Source: Taeniopygia guttata
Lineage: Eukaryota > Chordata > Aves > Passeriformes > Estrildidae
DNA: 64,000 nucleotides
Direction: 5' to 3'
Assembly (NCBI RefSeq): GCF_048771995.1
Contig: NC_133030.1
Coordinates: forward strand, 56,700,001-56,764,000
In this document: positions 13,196-27,000 of the stretch, piece after piece
Position numbering within the stretch: position 1 is the stretch's first letter
Layout: each line of letters starts with the position of its first letter
Notes under the pieces: generated by a model
The model's input: the letters and a program-made list of their open reading frames with translations, nothing else
Database searches by the model: none
What the model was told of the DNA's origin: nothing
Program-made: the position numbers and the translations under genes

Positions 13196-16100
13196 TGCTC
13201 TCAGCATGGGAGGATGGCATGTAGTTTTAATTCATACTGCAGTGCTACGTTTTAAGCAATAAAATGACACCTTTACTGATAAGTTAATTTCACAAGGCTT
13301 GGAGACATCCATCAGGGACTTGGTGTCTTCTTTTAGGGGCAGAAAACATAAACCATCTTTAATGGTGTTTCCCACAGTGTAAGGCAGAGTGGTGATGTTT
13401 CCCCCATGCAAAGTGCAGCGATGACCACTAGTGCACCAAGCTTACAGCCCCTGCAGAGCTCACTTGCAGAATGAAGAAGCAAGATCCTTGTAATTAAGGA
13501 ACTATGAAGATGTTAATTAGCATGATTTTGTGTTCTTTCATGTGCTGCTTGAAGTGGGGACTTGAGTTTTAAAAATATTTTTATGCTAATGCTTTATTTG
13601 ATTCTTTTTTCCTAGAGATTTGCTAAGTGCCAAATGTAATGACTTCAAGTTGAAGCACAGCACTTCTAATGGATTGTGTGACCTTTCCACAACCTCACTG
13701 AACAGCACCGATGAAATTTCCAGGCAAGCTAATTAATACACTGGTACAGCACCAGGAGGGTGAACCTCTAGCAGCTTAACTCTCAGCTGAGAGGATGAAA
13801 TCCTCCTGCCCTCCCCACACCCACATCTCTAACAATGATGGATTTGGGACCTAATCAGGCATTAAAACAGAGGATTAGTGAGCTGCAGACTGCAGTGATC
13901 ACAGCTCGGTTTACGGGGCATGCAGGGGACTGGCAAAAATTGCCAAGCATGCTCCCAGTAAATTAAGGTCTATGTACCTGAAAAACCTCTCTGGGCAGCA
14001 GAGACTTAATATATCAGTGTGATGATTTTGAAAGATCAGCAGAAAAAGCAGCACAGAACAGCAGCTTAGTGTGAAATTTTAATAGAGGAGCAGGTATAGG
14101 TAAGTGGGTGTGAAGCATCGAATACAATCCAAGTGTGGTACCACACCCCTGTCCTACATTTAAACAACCCCCTGCTTGAAGATGGGGCTTAAGTAGCAGG
14201 TTCAGGGAGTGTAGGGCCCACTTTCACCTGTGTCCAGAAAAGGTACTACAGGAGGAGATACCAAAGGAGAGTGCATGCTCCTAGTTTTTCTGCTTTGGCT
14301 ACACTCAAATTGAAATTGAAGTGGGAAAGGAACACATTAAGAGAAGCAGGAGTTGGAGGTTTCAGAGCTAAAAGAAATGTGTAATTGTTTTCTTTAAGAT
14401 CCTTTTCTTGGCTGAGTTGATCAGAAGAAGCGAGATATTTAGATGGCTGTTGTTATGTGTACAATAATAAATAATTTGGTGCAATAGGTACTGGGCTTGC
14501 ACATCAGTCATGGAAGGTGCTGAACTACTCCCACCTCCTGCCACAGGCCTTCCCGTGGGATGTGTGTGCAACAGCTTGGTGGCTCTGGAGGAAGACACTG
14601 GTGTTGGGCTGTGTCACCTCTCCAAAGCCTCCAGAAGCCAGTATGGCACCTTGGATATGTGCCAGCCCCACTGAAGGAGGGAAGGAGCCATCCCACCGTT
14701 TGTTTTACACAAACGTGGCAATGTTTGCTGCATGGCTTTGAGGCAAAGGGCTGGGCATGCACATCTGGTCATTGTTGGGATTTTCACGTAGCTGCGGTGT
14801 GAGTTATTTCTCCTGCAGCTCATAGCCCCCGTGGAATTGCTTTTAGAGGTGTGCCAGCACTCCTGGGCAGTCTGGTGATACTTATCAGTTCCCTGCAGAT
14901 CTGAGCCCAGAGCTGTAATTCCTTCAGAAGCTTTGCCCCCCTGCCAGGCAGCCTGTATAGGAAAGCAGCACTCACTGTGCTGGAAACAGGAGTGTGGATG
15001 CAGGGTGTTGGCTCCAGCTAATGAGGGGAGGAGGTGAAAAAGGCATCTTACAGTATGGCCTTGAAGGGATCTTCTGTGGGATCCAAGAATAGCACCCTGG
15101 AGTCACATCAAAGCACTGTCACTTCCCCAGGTGCTGCAGCATGGTGACAGAGTCCATGTCAGCTGTATTGTGCTCTCATAGCAACTGTGTGTCTGCTGTG
15201 CTCTCAGTGCAGTGTAATAGAACTTCAAGAGGATCACCTTTATTCTCTTCTGTGGCTAACCAGTGCTCTCATATAGTCATAACATTAGCAATCTCCTGCT
15301 CCTACCAGCAAATTATCCTGCTGCCCAGGAAATCTTTGTCCCTCTCATGTCCTGCTCACTGAATAAAAAGCACCACCACTTCCATCAGGGGCCCAAGTCT
15401 CATCTCTCTGGGTTTTCAGCAGGCTGAAGGCAGAAGAGAGAACAGTTGGCAAACGGAGAGTAAGAAAAAGATCTGATAAAATAATTGAGGGGTTCAGCAA
15501 GTGGGACTGACAACAGAAGGGAAAGCAGCTGAAGAGAGGAAAGGATTTCAAACTAGCAGTGTCACTGGACGATGAAGTGGTGGCAGAGTGGCAGGCAGGG
15601 AAATGCTGGCCAACGGGAAGGTGCCTGTGGCATTTAATCCTTTTCATATAGGCACAAACCCCACTTTGGGATCTTGTGGGAGCTCTAAATGCTTTGGGAG
15701 CCTTCTTTTAGCAAATGTGCTATGTGAATTGCTGGAAGATCCTGAAGTGGTGCTTCCCACTGGATTTGGAAGGCAATGTTTCCATGAAGTGCCAGCGTGG
15801 AACAGTGTTTCACTGCCTTTCCCCAATTTGTGCTCCCCAAAATCACTCTGAGAACCAGAGTAACTGTCAAAGCAAATGTGAGCTTTGCTCTGGAGCCACA
15901 GCGGTGGGCAAACACCCACATAAAGGCAGCCACTGAACACAGGGCACTGATGCCTCTTGCACATCTTGCTTTTTTCAGAGGTGGACTACAGCTCCCATGT
16001 CTTTCACACCTGAGACAAGAAGGACATAAAGTACATCTTCCACCTCCTACACGGGATGTCGCTTCCTTTATCACTTCTGCACTGGCAGCCCATCAATGAA

Positions 16101-19100
16101 GGGGTCCTGTGGGATGGGTTTTCTGTGGTCAGCACGTAAAGCAGGTGGCCCAATACCTTTATAAAGTGGAGTGTAGAGGGGGTTGATTACTTCCCCTGCT
16201 CAGGAGAACTGACAGATGTGCTGTGTGCACGAAAGAGAGACAAGGGAGAGCTGCCATCTGCTGTTGGAAAATCCCTGGTTCCTCTTTTAGCCCAGGCGCC
16301 GCTAGGAGCTGCAGGTGGTTCCTTCGTGCCAGCAGCTCCCACCACAGTGGGATAACACACAGGGCAATATTCCACTGGGAAACAGGAATCCAAACCCGCC
16401 GTGTGTAAATCAGGAAGAAGAGGATGGATTTACCGACTTTTCCAACCATCCACGCCAGCAGCAAAGCAAAGAGGGAAGAAGGTATGGCAAACCCACTGTG
16501 CCTCCAGGAGGGACTTGAGTGGAAAAATCAACCACATCTTCAAATGTAAGCCACAGATAGTCGATTAGATCAGCATTTAGACCTGATCTCTGTAGTGGAT
16601 TTTCAAAAAGCTGAGCATTCTATATTATCGTGGAAATGAAAAAAATTGGTGATGTCCTACATTCTAAACTCTGGGTACTCAGGGTGAAAAAATCCCAATC
16701 ACTAACTGAAAAGGCAGCTCATTTATTGAAATGCCATTCTGAGTAATTCAAAATTGTTTATTTTCTTCTGAAAACATGTTTACTTCTATTTTCTGTGTGA
16801 CATTTTATGTTAGTTCAGCTAAATGTATTATTTTTTACAAGAAAAGACATCCAATTATTTAACATAAATTAAAGAAAATATTTAAATAGCAAGTTAATGT
16901 TGTTTAAAACTAAATAAACCCAAAAAAGTCTGAAAACTCTGCATACAAAGGTATCTCTTACTTATATTTTTTTTCCAAAAGAAAAAATGAATGAAGGAAA
17001 AAGCAATAATAAGCATAATAAACCAATCCTGGTCATACTAGGAAACCATACAATTCAATAATCCAGGACCAGGTCTTTCATAAACAAACACAAATTTGTA
17101 ATACAGCAGCATGGTGCTAATTTGACCTAAAAGTAAACACTTTTCCGTTATTGCATTGATTTTTTTCACTGCAAAGGGTATTTTTCAAAAGGATAAAAAG
17201 AAAAAGATCATAATTCTAGAGTATGTGTACTGAAGTCTAATGATTTTCCAGTACGAATGCTGAGAGAAGCAGTAATAATAGTTAAAGATGATTGTCCAGT
17301 CAATTCAACTATATGCATTGGTGAATTTTCGAGTAATGGTGTTCTGCTCTGATAGATGCATACATGTGTGTCTAAATATAAGGTTATATCCATGTCTGAA
17401 GCTTTTAAATAATGACTGAGTTATTAAAAACAAAACCAAAACCAAAAAATCCAACCAAAACCATGTGGTCATAGTTCAAAAAGAACATATTGATTTAATG
17501 CAGTGATAATGCACAAGGCCTGGTCTGACAAAACTCTCTCAAAATTAATTTTTTCCCCCAAACAGATAACAGGAATTTTATCCCACTATACTTCAGAGGG
17601 GAAAATTCTTAATCCAACTGTGTTGATGCTTCTAACTTAACCCAGCGTCATTTAAAGCAGGAGCTGGTGATCCCAGCAGCAGCTGTCACACCCTCAGCTG
17701 AGTCCAGAGGACTGAATGCAGACGAGTGCAGGTGAAATCCCCTTTGCAGGGCAGCTGTACTTCACACCGACCCCTTTTGAAAAGAAAACCTTCCAACACC
17801 ACGCCAGCACAGGTTTTTCTTGCGTTCGCGTGGCTTTTCAGCGGTGTTTGCCTGAGAGCAGAAGGCAGCCCTGGTTACACCCAGCAGGTGCTGCAGCCAA
17901 TTGTCCCAGTGCAGGGACCCAGGGCTGGCAACTGGTTTTCCCAAGGTGGGTTGTGAGGTGTGCTGGAGATTCACAAACAGCGGCGTTGCGCGGCCAGTCC
18001 TTCACAGAGTTTCTGATGTTATTCTGGAAAGAAAGTGCAAAATGTCCCTCTGTTCCCACAGTTTGGTGTCAAAGGCCTGTGGCAGCTTCTGAAGACCCCC
18101 AGCTCCGGTGCAGTTCCTTGCTGTGCTGCAGAGCCACTCCGAACTCGGCAGGGCTTGCAAAACCCACACAGCCCTTCCCCTCCGGCTGCAGAGCGGGGGA
18201 GAGGAGAGGGTCACCTCAGCCTTTGTGCCGCCCGTTCCTGGCCTTCTCCTTCGAGAAGATAAAGCTGGAAGTGTAAAACAGAGCAAAACAACCTCAGTCA
18301 CTGCAGAAAAATGTTGGTTTCCCTTCAGGGCTGAGGAGAGCTCGGGAAGTGCCGCGGCTGCATCAGCCTCGCCGGGCCGGTCCGGTATCCCGAGAGCTGC
18401 GGCTGCCACGGGATGGCCACGCAGGGCAGGAAACCGCTCCAAAGCAGAAAGAAAACAAATGAAAAAAACCCTCTCAGGCAGTTGCCAATAAAGTTTCTTT
18501 GGCTCTGCGTCTGGGCATGGATCCCAAATCCAGCCTCTTGCCCTCGGATAAAGCACTACAGCCGGGAATGGGAGTCAGATGCGTGGGAGGAGTGCGTGTG
18601 TCTGTGTCTGGGCTGGAAAACATATGTACTGTAGCGCCTAGAAAAAGCTTTTTACTTTGGGCCTTGCTCCAGAAAACCTCTTTCCTTGCTTTTACAACTG
18701 TCCCTTCTTCCTTGGGACTACCCAGATGTTTAACTCAGCCTGAGGAGAGGGAGCTGAGGAGTTTTCTCGCTGTCATTCCCTCTGACCCCCGGGCCTGGGA
18801 GCAGCCAGCCTGGGGCATGCAGCTTCCACCCGCAGCTCTGTTCCTCGCCAGGTGGCTGGGATCGGGCGGGATGGTCACCCAGGCCGTGGGGTGACCCGTG
18901 AGCATCACTGCACCCACAGCTTCTGCTGTACCTGTCGGGAGGGGATCAAGCCTCAGCAGAGACACCCAAATCCCTTGGGGGGTAAAAGAAGAGAGGGAGG
19001 AAGAGGGTTGGTGTTGGTCTGTTTAATCCTGAGGTTCTGTTAATCGGTGGACCGATTGTCACTTTTTAAAAATCCGTATCCTGGAACTTCTCAATTCTGT

Positions 19101-19229
19101 GGGACTTTTAGCTAGTCTCAAAAAAAAGTCAAACAGGAATCCCCACCACCGCACCGTGCGTCCTTAGCCTGCCAGGCTGCACCAAGAAGCTGGGGGAGGG
19201 GAAAAAAAAAAGAGAGCGAATACTTTTCT
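13196..19229. other. Upstream flank of CLBA1
   Basis: No gene recognised. Patches at 14.5–14.8 and 15.6–16.5 kb have overlapping open frames of no recognisable family. From about 17.64 to 18.96 kb GC rises and scattered CpGs appear, a shoulder of the CLBA1 island that could hold distal regulatory sequence. Confidence 0.5.
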
Positions 19230-19850
19230 TTTTCACCTCACAGTTGGAAGCCCAGCCTCTTCCCGGCGGGCTGTAACCCGAGGGGGCCGGGGGACGAGCA
19301 CGGAGAGGCGCCGGTGGAAACAGAGCGAGGGCGCTGGGGATGCGCTGGGGCTCCGCGGGGCGGAGGGATGGAGGCTCTGGGGGTCCCCGGGCGGTGCCGG
19401 GCACTGAGGATGCTCTGGGGGTGTGCTGGGGATGCTCTGGGGCTCCCTGCGCTCCTCGGGGAGGAGGGATGGAGGCTCGGCGGTCCCCGGGCGGTGCCGG
19501 GCGCTGGGGATGCTCTGGGGCTCCCCGGGGAGGAGGGATGGAGGCTCGGCGGTCCCCGGGCGGTGCCGGGCTCCCCGGCCCGCCCCGCACACCTCGGCCC
19601 GCCCCTGGCGAGCTGCGGGCGGCGGCGGGGCCGCTCCGTGCCCGCACAGGTGACACCGCGGCCGCCGCCCCGTCCCGCCGTGTCGCTGGGGGCTGGCCAC
19701 GGACCTGCCGCACCCCTGCTCTGTGCCCGGGCCGCCCACGAAGGAAAACCGGGGGGAAAAGACGCCTTTGGCTCTGTTAGCACCGCGGCAGGTCGGTGAG
19801 AGGCGCGTTCAGCGAGGGTTTTTAACCCGCCCCCCGAGACAGCTCGGGGA
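19230..19850 (+). promoter_or_regulatory. CLBA1: CpG-island promoter and likely non-coding first exon of CLBA1
   Basis: A sharply GC- and CpG-rich block sits in otherwise AT-rich DNA, 0.7–1.3 kb before the first coding exon. No TATA box is apparent. Donor-like sites that could end a non-coding first exon are CACAG|GTGACA near 19648 and GGTCG|GTGAGA at 19795. Long open frames on both strands here are by-products of GC richness. The block contains a tandem repeat listed separately. Confidence 0.7.
19331..19571 (+). repeat. 69-bp minisatellite in the CLBA1 CpG island
   Basis: The segment starting GATGGAGGCTC recurs at 19367, 19468 and 19537, spacings of 101 and 69 bp. The longer unit holds an extra partial copy of the GGGATGCTCTGGGG part. 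Each unit has GGTCCCCGGGCGGTGCCGGG-type sequence followed by GCGCTGGGGATG. About 3.5 copies remain in the array. Confidence 0.85.
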
Positions 19851-20558
19851 AACGCTTGAGGAGATGGGGCTAATCTAACATGACCACTCTGCGTCGCTTA
19901 CAGGTGCCAAACCGAATTTATTCGATCTGCTCAACTACCTACAAATACTATCTTTTTACGGGATTCTAGGCGCTGGGATGCTGGCAGAAATAGCATTATT
20001 TGAGTTTGCACGAGGTGGATGAAGTAGTCACAGAAAATATTTTTTAAGTGTTGGATGTTGACTGTAGTTATTTTAGTTTGTCTCCAGTGTACTCAGTCAG
20101 CAACTTCTGTTATGTGTTTGCTGAGTATTGTTCACTAATTTAATGGCTTTCTTGTGGTGTGGGCAGATAGTTCTGTGTAAATTTTAAATAATTTTGCCTA
20201 CAGCAATTTTCAGTGGATAATGCTGGAATGTGTTTATTTTAACCCAGGCATTCTTTCTCCTACCTTATCGGCTATCTTTATTCCTACACAGCCTTATCAC
20301 AGAGGTATTTATTTATAATCCTTTCTTTGCAGGCTTAATTCTCTACACAGAAAGGGAGGCCGAATAACGTGCACATGCCGAGTACTGGAGGGGAGGCTGA
20401 AGGACATCCTGTTTTGTTTCAGCAGTGTTGTTATTCTTTGGGGTGAAATGAAGAATTTGATTTTGTTTTGGAAACACTCATATTTCTGATGCAACTGAAC
20501 TTCAGTAACCTTTTTGCAGTACAGATTTCAACAAATTATTTTTTTCTCTTGGACAAAG

Positions 20559-21011
20559 ATGCAGAACTTCTCAGTGGTAGAAAGTCTTGGTAATGCAGAC
20601 ATACTACACTGTGAGCCTCCAAAAGACCTGGCAGCTGAGGCAGGTGGTGTGTCTCTCCATGAAAGTGGCTGTAACTGGAATGAAAGAACAAGCAATGAAG
20701 AAATATTTAATCTTGAAACAACGCAGCAAAGCCTCCCTGTAATGAACAGCGAAGGAAGAAGTTGTGAGGAGTTTTCTGAGAGCAGCTTTAGTACCTCAGA
20801 ACCCAGCGGTTCCTGGGGTGATTTTGAAGGCTTCAGGGAGTCTTTAGACAAATCAGAGAGATTCAGTCATAACCTTGAAGTTTTAGTGAAGTCAGCCAAA
20901 GCTTGGGGAGCCGGCCCGGAGCTCAGCGGCGGAGGCTGCAGCATCTCTGCTGCCCACGGCTGTGCTGAGCCATCTCTGTGCCCTGGGATGCAGGAGCCTT
21001 CTCTGGCTGAG
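20559..21011 (+). CDS. CLBA1: CLBA1 coding exon 1 (residues 1–151)
   Basis: The exon probably begins at 20520, after a TTTTTGCAG acceptor, leaving 39 nt of 5' UTR before the ATG. It ends GCTGAG|GTACGT in phase 0. It encodes the acidic, low-complexity N-terminal half including the WGDFEGF motif. The reading frame stays open past the donor to 21176, so read-through could add an unrelated tail. Confidence 0.88.
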
Positions 21012-24000
21012 GTACGTGTTCACAGCAAGCCAAGGACCAGAAATGTTCGTGTTGCTGCTTCCTGCACCCCCGGATTTGTGTCTGGCTTCTCTGTAGCGCT
21101 GCACATGCAGAGAAACTGTCCAGCTACTTCGCAGCTACCTCAAGTGGAACAAAAGCAACTTCTTTACAGTGTTTGACAAATACTCAAGCTGTCCTGCTGG
21201 AGAGCTTGAAAGAATGTAATGCACTATTTTGCCTCTAGGCACTAGGAATAAATAGGCACATAGGCAAGTAAGCACGTAGGCACCATGAACCTTGCCCTGA
21301 AGGACATGAAGTGTAACATTTAGACAAGAAAGAGCATAAGAAACAACAAATCAGGAAAGAGGACAGAAATTCTGTGAGTTGCCGGCAAACTTATTGAAGC
21401 AAACTCATGTACCATTGAGTTAGAAACTGGCAAAACCAATGTCTTTTGTTATTTAGTATACTCCCTGAATAATATCAACGGTTTGTCTGGAATTTCAGTG
21501 TGATGGTGACACAAAAGATACTAGTAGAAATAATATCATTCATTTTTAGCACAGAATATAGCATTTTCTCTTAGAGTGTAGAGCTAAAATCGTGAGTAAA
21601 TAATTTAATGAATTCTTATCAGCAAAAAATAAAAAAACAAAAGGATCAGGTAAAGAGCTATAAATTGCTGGGATAAAAGTGTTTCCATGTGGACCAAACA
21701 TGCATCAGCAAAGGGAAGGAAAGTAACAAAAGAGCAGAAAGAACGTAGAAATACAGAACAAAATCCACAAATCCACTTGTTCTTATTGCTTTCCTCCTAA
21801 ATGACAACATTTGAAAGAAGAGAACAATCAGCTAAGACTTCCATGGGATTAATCTTTAGCAGTAATAACTTACTGCTTGTAGTCTGTTCGGTGAGTTTTA
21901 GTATGTGTAGGGAACTGAACTTTTCTGGAGACAGGATTCCTTGCCCTTTGCCTAGGAATTTTACTTTTTGCAGAGGTATTGCTAGTAAAAGCACAAAGAT
22001 GCAGGTGAGAAAAGCTGCTCATACTGATTGAATGTAGATACACAAAATACCTGGTTATTGGTGTGCACAAACAAAGAATTCAAATGTTTTGTAATGCTGA
22101 AAGTGGCAGACAAGAAGTCTTCTGTTGGAGAAAGAGAATGTTGTAATGACTGAAGCTGAAATGGGATATAGCAGGTTGCTTGGTTTCTTTCCAAAAGCAG
22201 TAGATCTTAATCTTACTGAAGCCTTTTCTTTATTTTGCATTTGTTAAAGGCAGAAGGAAATGCCCAGTACGAGTTAAATAAGTTAACTGTGCTTAGTTTC
22301 AAGTTGTCTTTTCTCATCTCAAGGTAGATCCACAGAGCTGCTGGATATTCCTTGGAATGTAGAATATGTGTGTAGCTTGTTCTTTATCCCTTTGCTTTTT
22401 GCATTGCTAATTTGAGATCATAAAATCTTTGCACTCTGGCTTCTGTATGATCAATAGAAAAAAGGCCAGGTGGGTTGGAAGGGATCTCTAGAAATATCTC
22501 AGGTCAGAGGTTTGACCTGAGATTTATTTATTGCTTTGGTTAATTAAATGGCATCAACTGGGATCAGAATCATGTGTTTTAAGATGGAAACAATCATTAA
22601 TTTCCTTGCACTAGTTGGGTGTTTTGCCTACATGATTGAACACTTTGAGGATTTTTCATGTGCTCTTTAAACACTGGCCTTTGAGAGAGGGACTGGTTCA
22701 TGTGTTTAAGCCATGGGGTATTTTGATATAATAGGATACAGAGGATTTATTCAGAAAGTACTGATGTGAACCTTGTACACTGATTTTTTTATAATTAGTA
22801 CAAAGCCACAGGATAAATGGAAATATACCCAAACTTTGTTTCAGAAACACTCACTGAAATAGACAGTAATAAAGGTAATAAAAAAATATCTCAATCTGTC
22901 TTGGCTAAACTATAAGTCAGTGACTTGTATGTGTGTTGGAGCAGCACCATTCTCTGGGGAGATGCTGCAGTTGAGGCAGAGCTGTGCTTCCCTCGATGCA
23001 CTCCCTGGGGCTGTAAATTCCTCCATCCCAAAGCCAAGAGCAGCTGCCTGGCTTTTCCTTGACTCCCACCCCACTTCAGTTTTGGTGCCTACCTGGAAGT
23101 TGTTTTTTCTTTCCTTGACCACATATACCTCACAGACCATGTGTTACCTCACAGAGTTCTGCTTCTCCAGCATCCCTCAGGATCCTCCATGTTGTATCCC
23201 TGTTGAAATAATTTACAAATTGGTTGAAAGTATTGTGACACTTTGGGCAAGATTCAAAGGAATTTACCCAGGAGTCTTTGAGTGTCCCAGCAGTGAATCA
23301 TCAGGATTTTAGGAAGGCCCTGCTTCAGGAGGGAGCAGCATGGGGCACAAATTCTGTTTCTTGAAGCATGGTCAGAAGTGCAGAAGCCTTCTACCAGCTC
23401 TCTTGATTTTGCCCAGTTATCCTTAGACATTCTCTCATTATTCACCCCACCTGTCTGAGTTCAGTGTAATGAGACTGTGGAAATATTTCAGCTGTTTGAA
23501 TTACAATTAAATGAAACGATAGAAGTATGCAGTATCCATGCTTAGGGTTTTCAGACAAAATTGTTGATTGCTGGAAAAAAACCCCAAACTGACTGGTTCC
23601 ATTTTTGAGTTTTCACAGTGTTGCTGCTCCTGCATTGCGTCCCTGGCCAGGGTGGTGAAGTCAATTAATTTGCTTTTAAAAACTGCAGTAATTCCTTCCT
23701 TGAAGGAATAAAAGGATACAGCTTCTGAACCAGATGGCATGCCCCTAGGATAGGATGTAAATTATGCATGTTTTTCCTTGTATATGTATTTCTCAGTTGT
23801 CAGATAACCCTACTTACTAGTGGTAACTTCCATGGGGCCTGTCTGGATCCCTTCTGTGCTGTGGTCAGTCTTCCAAAGCTCCTGCTCATCATTGCTTCAG
23901 GAGGAACAAAGATTTAAATCTGGCTCTGATTTTTCACATAGGCTGGAAAAAGTTTGGTGCAAATGCAAGGATATAGAAACATCCTCACCCTGTCTTTTTT

Positions 24001-27000
24001 GCAGACTTGTGCAGTGCAAGTATTTATTGGTCACTGTAGCATTTGGCAGGTGTGTTACATTTGAATTAGGAGTGTTTGAATGCTGAGCTAGCAAAACAAG
24101 CTGTAGAATTGATACATCAGATTTGACCTGGACTGAATTAGCTGAGCGGGAGGAGACCCAAGTGTTAAATATGCAAGGCTGTAACTGAGAAGCTGGGAAG
24201 TTAAAGATTCATCAGAAACTCTGGGACTCTTGCTTCCTCTAATTCCTCTAATTCAAAATACTCAAAACACTGAAATATGAGCTCATTCCCTCTGCTATTA
24301 ATATTAATAAAAATTCTAAAATCAATAAAACAATCTCTAGAATTATTGTAATCTTTGGACTAGGTCGTTCATTAACTATGGGCATGTCTTGTATGATGTA
24401 TGTAATAAAAATATCTTTTTTTCTAGGAAGACCACAGCTATGAGGAGACATTTAAGTTGGGCTTTCCAGAAGTCTTTGTACCACAGTCCAGAGAGTGCAT
24501 AAGAAGCTTAGAGCAAATTCTTGATGCAAATAATGAAGATGTTTGGATTCCTGAACTTTTGAAGAATCAACTTTGGTAATGAGTTTAGATTAAGAGTTGG
24601 AAAAAAAAAAAAAAAAGGAAAGAAAAAGTTCCTCATCAATTACACTGTTTGTTTCATAATTTAGAAATCAGTTGTGCACTTAAAAACCTTTTTAGTACTA
24701 TGCCTTTCAGTGTACAGATCTTACCAGTTTTGTAGCACATTGTTAAAGGAAATGGATGGTGGTTTAGCCATTGTGAAACAATAAAGGGAATATATCAAAA
24801 TTACAAATTCCTGCTTAGGGTTTTTCCTGCTGTTGGTGTGCCTCCTTATGACTAAGCCTCTGGAATGCCAGAACCCAACAGGCAGCCTGTTCTTCCTGTT
24901 TGCTTGTCCTTTCCTTACAGCACATCCCACTTATTTCTTCATCATTGGAGGCTGCTGCTTCTGCTAACAACTTGCTTTTTTTCCCTCCCCGCTCAGTTTT
25001 CCCAGTTGGTAACTTCTTCTCATGTTTAACTAGATGTGCTTCAGAACCTGTGGTGCATCTGGCTTCTTTCCTGGGTTATGTTAATAGCAATTAGTGTAAT
25101 TAACTAAGCTTTTTCTTGCAACAGCTGGAACACTTCTAGCTCTGTTACATGTTTTTTAGGGATGAGCAGCTTCAGAGCAGTTACTGAACAGCGTTGCAGT
25201 TATTTTTTCATAACTTGGAGGCTTTGTGTCTAGAATTCAGTGTCAGAACCTACTTGAGAAATGTCCTAAGACTCAGAAGATATGTAGGTAAAACTTTTAA
25301 TGTGGGCACCTTTCAGCCAAGTTCCCTGCAGATGTGTTATATTTTAATCAGCATCAAACTTGTGGAGGAATATAATTGTAAAGGGGACTGCACTATTACA
25401 GCAGAGTGCCAGGTAAAAGCAAACATTTCCTGATCTACTGTGACGAGTAACTAAGGTCAATGACAACTGCAAAACTCGGTAAAGCCCAAGTGAATTTTAT
25501 GTGTGATCAATGCAGTGTCAGAATCCAAAGTACCACGTCAAGGGAGCTCTGTCCTTCTCGCTGCTTCGGCACTGAGTGCCTTTGGCTTGTTTTGTAGGAC
25601 AGGCGCTGCAGGGGTGAAGTGTGACCTATGGGATGGGGAAAGACTTGAGAGACAGAAAAGGCAAAGTGCAGAACTAACAGGGCTGAACTCTGCCCACATT
25701 TCACAGAAACAACTGAACACTGCGAGCTGTTGGCAGGAGCAGTCTCTGAGATGTGCTCCTAATGCCCTTCTTGTCTGAGGAGCACAAACACTCCTGTGTC
25801 GCCCTGTTCTTTCAAAAGTTTTAAAGTTCTTCTAAAAGTTTTCTATACCTCTGATGTTTACATATTTCTACGGGAGTTTCTCACACATTGTCATGTAAAT
25901 AATGATTGTTTTACATTCTTCTTTGTGGGAGGAGAGAATTGATGAACTGTTGAGTTTGACCAATGTGGTTGGAGGGGTGAAAATTTCATCCTCCAATCCA
26001 CTGCCACTTCTAGAATTCTATATATTACAAGGTCAGAAATGAAGTTCCCTCCTTTTACTTCCTTTTACTCTTTTAATCTTAGAAGTATACATAGGTTATT
26101 TTGTGTCAGAGTACAACACTTCTGCTGACTTACTGCTTCCACTAATTGTCATGCCAGCTCATTAGTGCATTGGGCTGGTAGTTTGGACAAGTGTAGAAAG
26201 AATTTTAAGACAAGTTTCTTGTTAAATCAAGGTTAGTATACAGCTGTATGCAGTGAAAATAACTGTTGCATATGTTCACTGGAAACCTTAGCTGAAAACC
26301 TGAAAAGTGTGCTTTGTTTCCTAGCATGGATTCTGGAAAGGTATGGAGAGCACTCAGAGATTTTGATAATGCCCCCAGCTCAGGACATCCCTGGAGTAAA
26401 TCTCATTGCCAAGAAAATCTCTTGAGAGTTCTCGGAGTAGATGCAAATCAAAAGGTAATTGAACAGTGGTTTTCCATTCTGCCAGCAGAAACACTGGCTT
26501 GGGAATCTGATCTTCTGTAAGCTGTACATGCAGATGCATGAGGGACTAGATCTGGGTGAGTCACAAGGGTTTGTTGTTTTTTTTTAACAGGGAGCTTTTT
26601 AAGACAATGGTTTAGTGTTTTCTCATCTTCATGTGTAACTATGATATTGTGCAGGATCACACTTTAATTGCCCTTACAGTGGAGTCTGCCTGACACAGTT
26701 CCCTTTGTTAGGTGGTGCACCCAGCTTTGGTAGAGATGGAGAAGTTGCTTTCAGGTGGTAGAGATGGAGAATCAGCTCCCTGGTGTGTGTGCAGTAGGAT
26801 TGTTTACTTTTTTTGCTCAGAGTGCAAGAAAACTGCTAGCCTCTAATATCTGCATTCGCTTTCTGTTAAGTGAAAATCAGATCTGAATCAGAGGCTGTTA
26901 CTGTAATTACAGGGTGATTTTACTGCGAAGAAACTGAAAGTGTGTTCAACTTCCTCTTTCCTCACATTATTTCTCTGTCTGATCCTTGTAAGGCTTGAGG

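Noticed and set aside
19129-19799. Pro/Ala/Gly-rich open frames up to 194 codons near CLBA1
   Set aside because: Same cause: GC-rich promoter island with a 69-bp tandem repeat.
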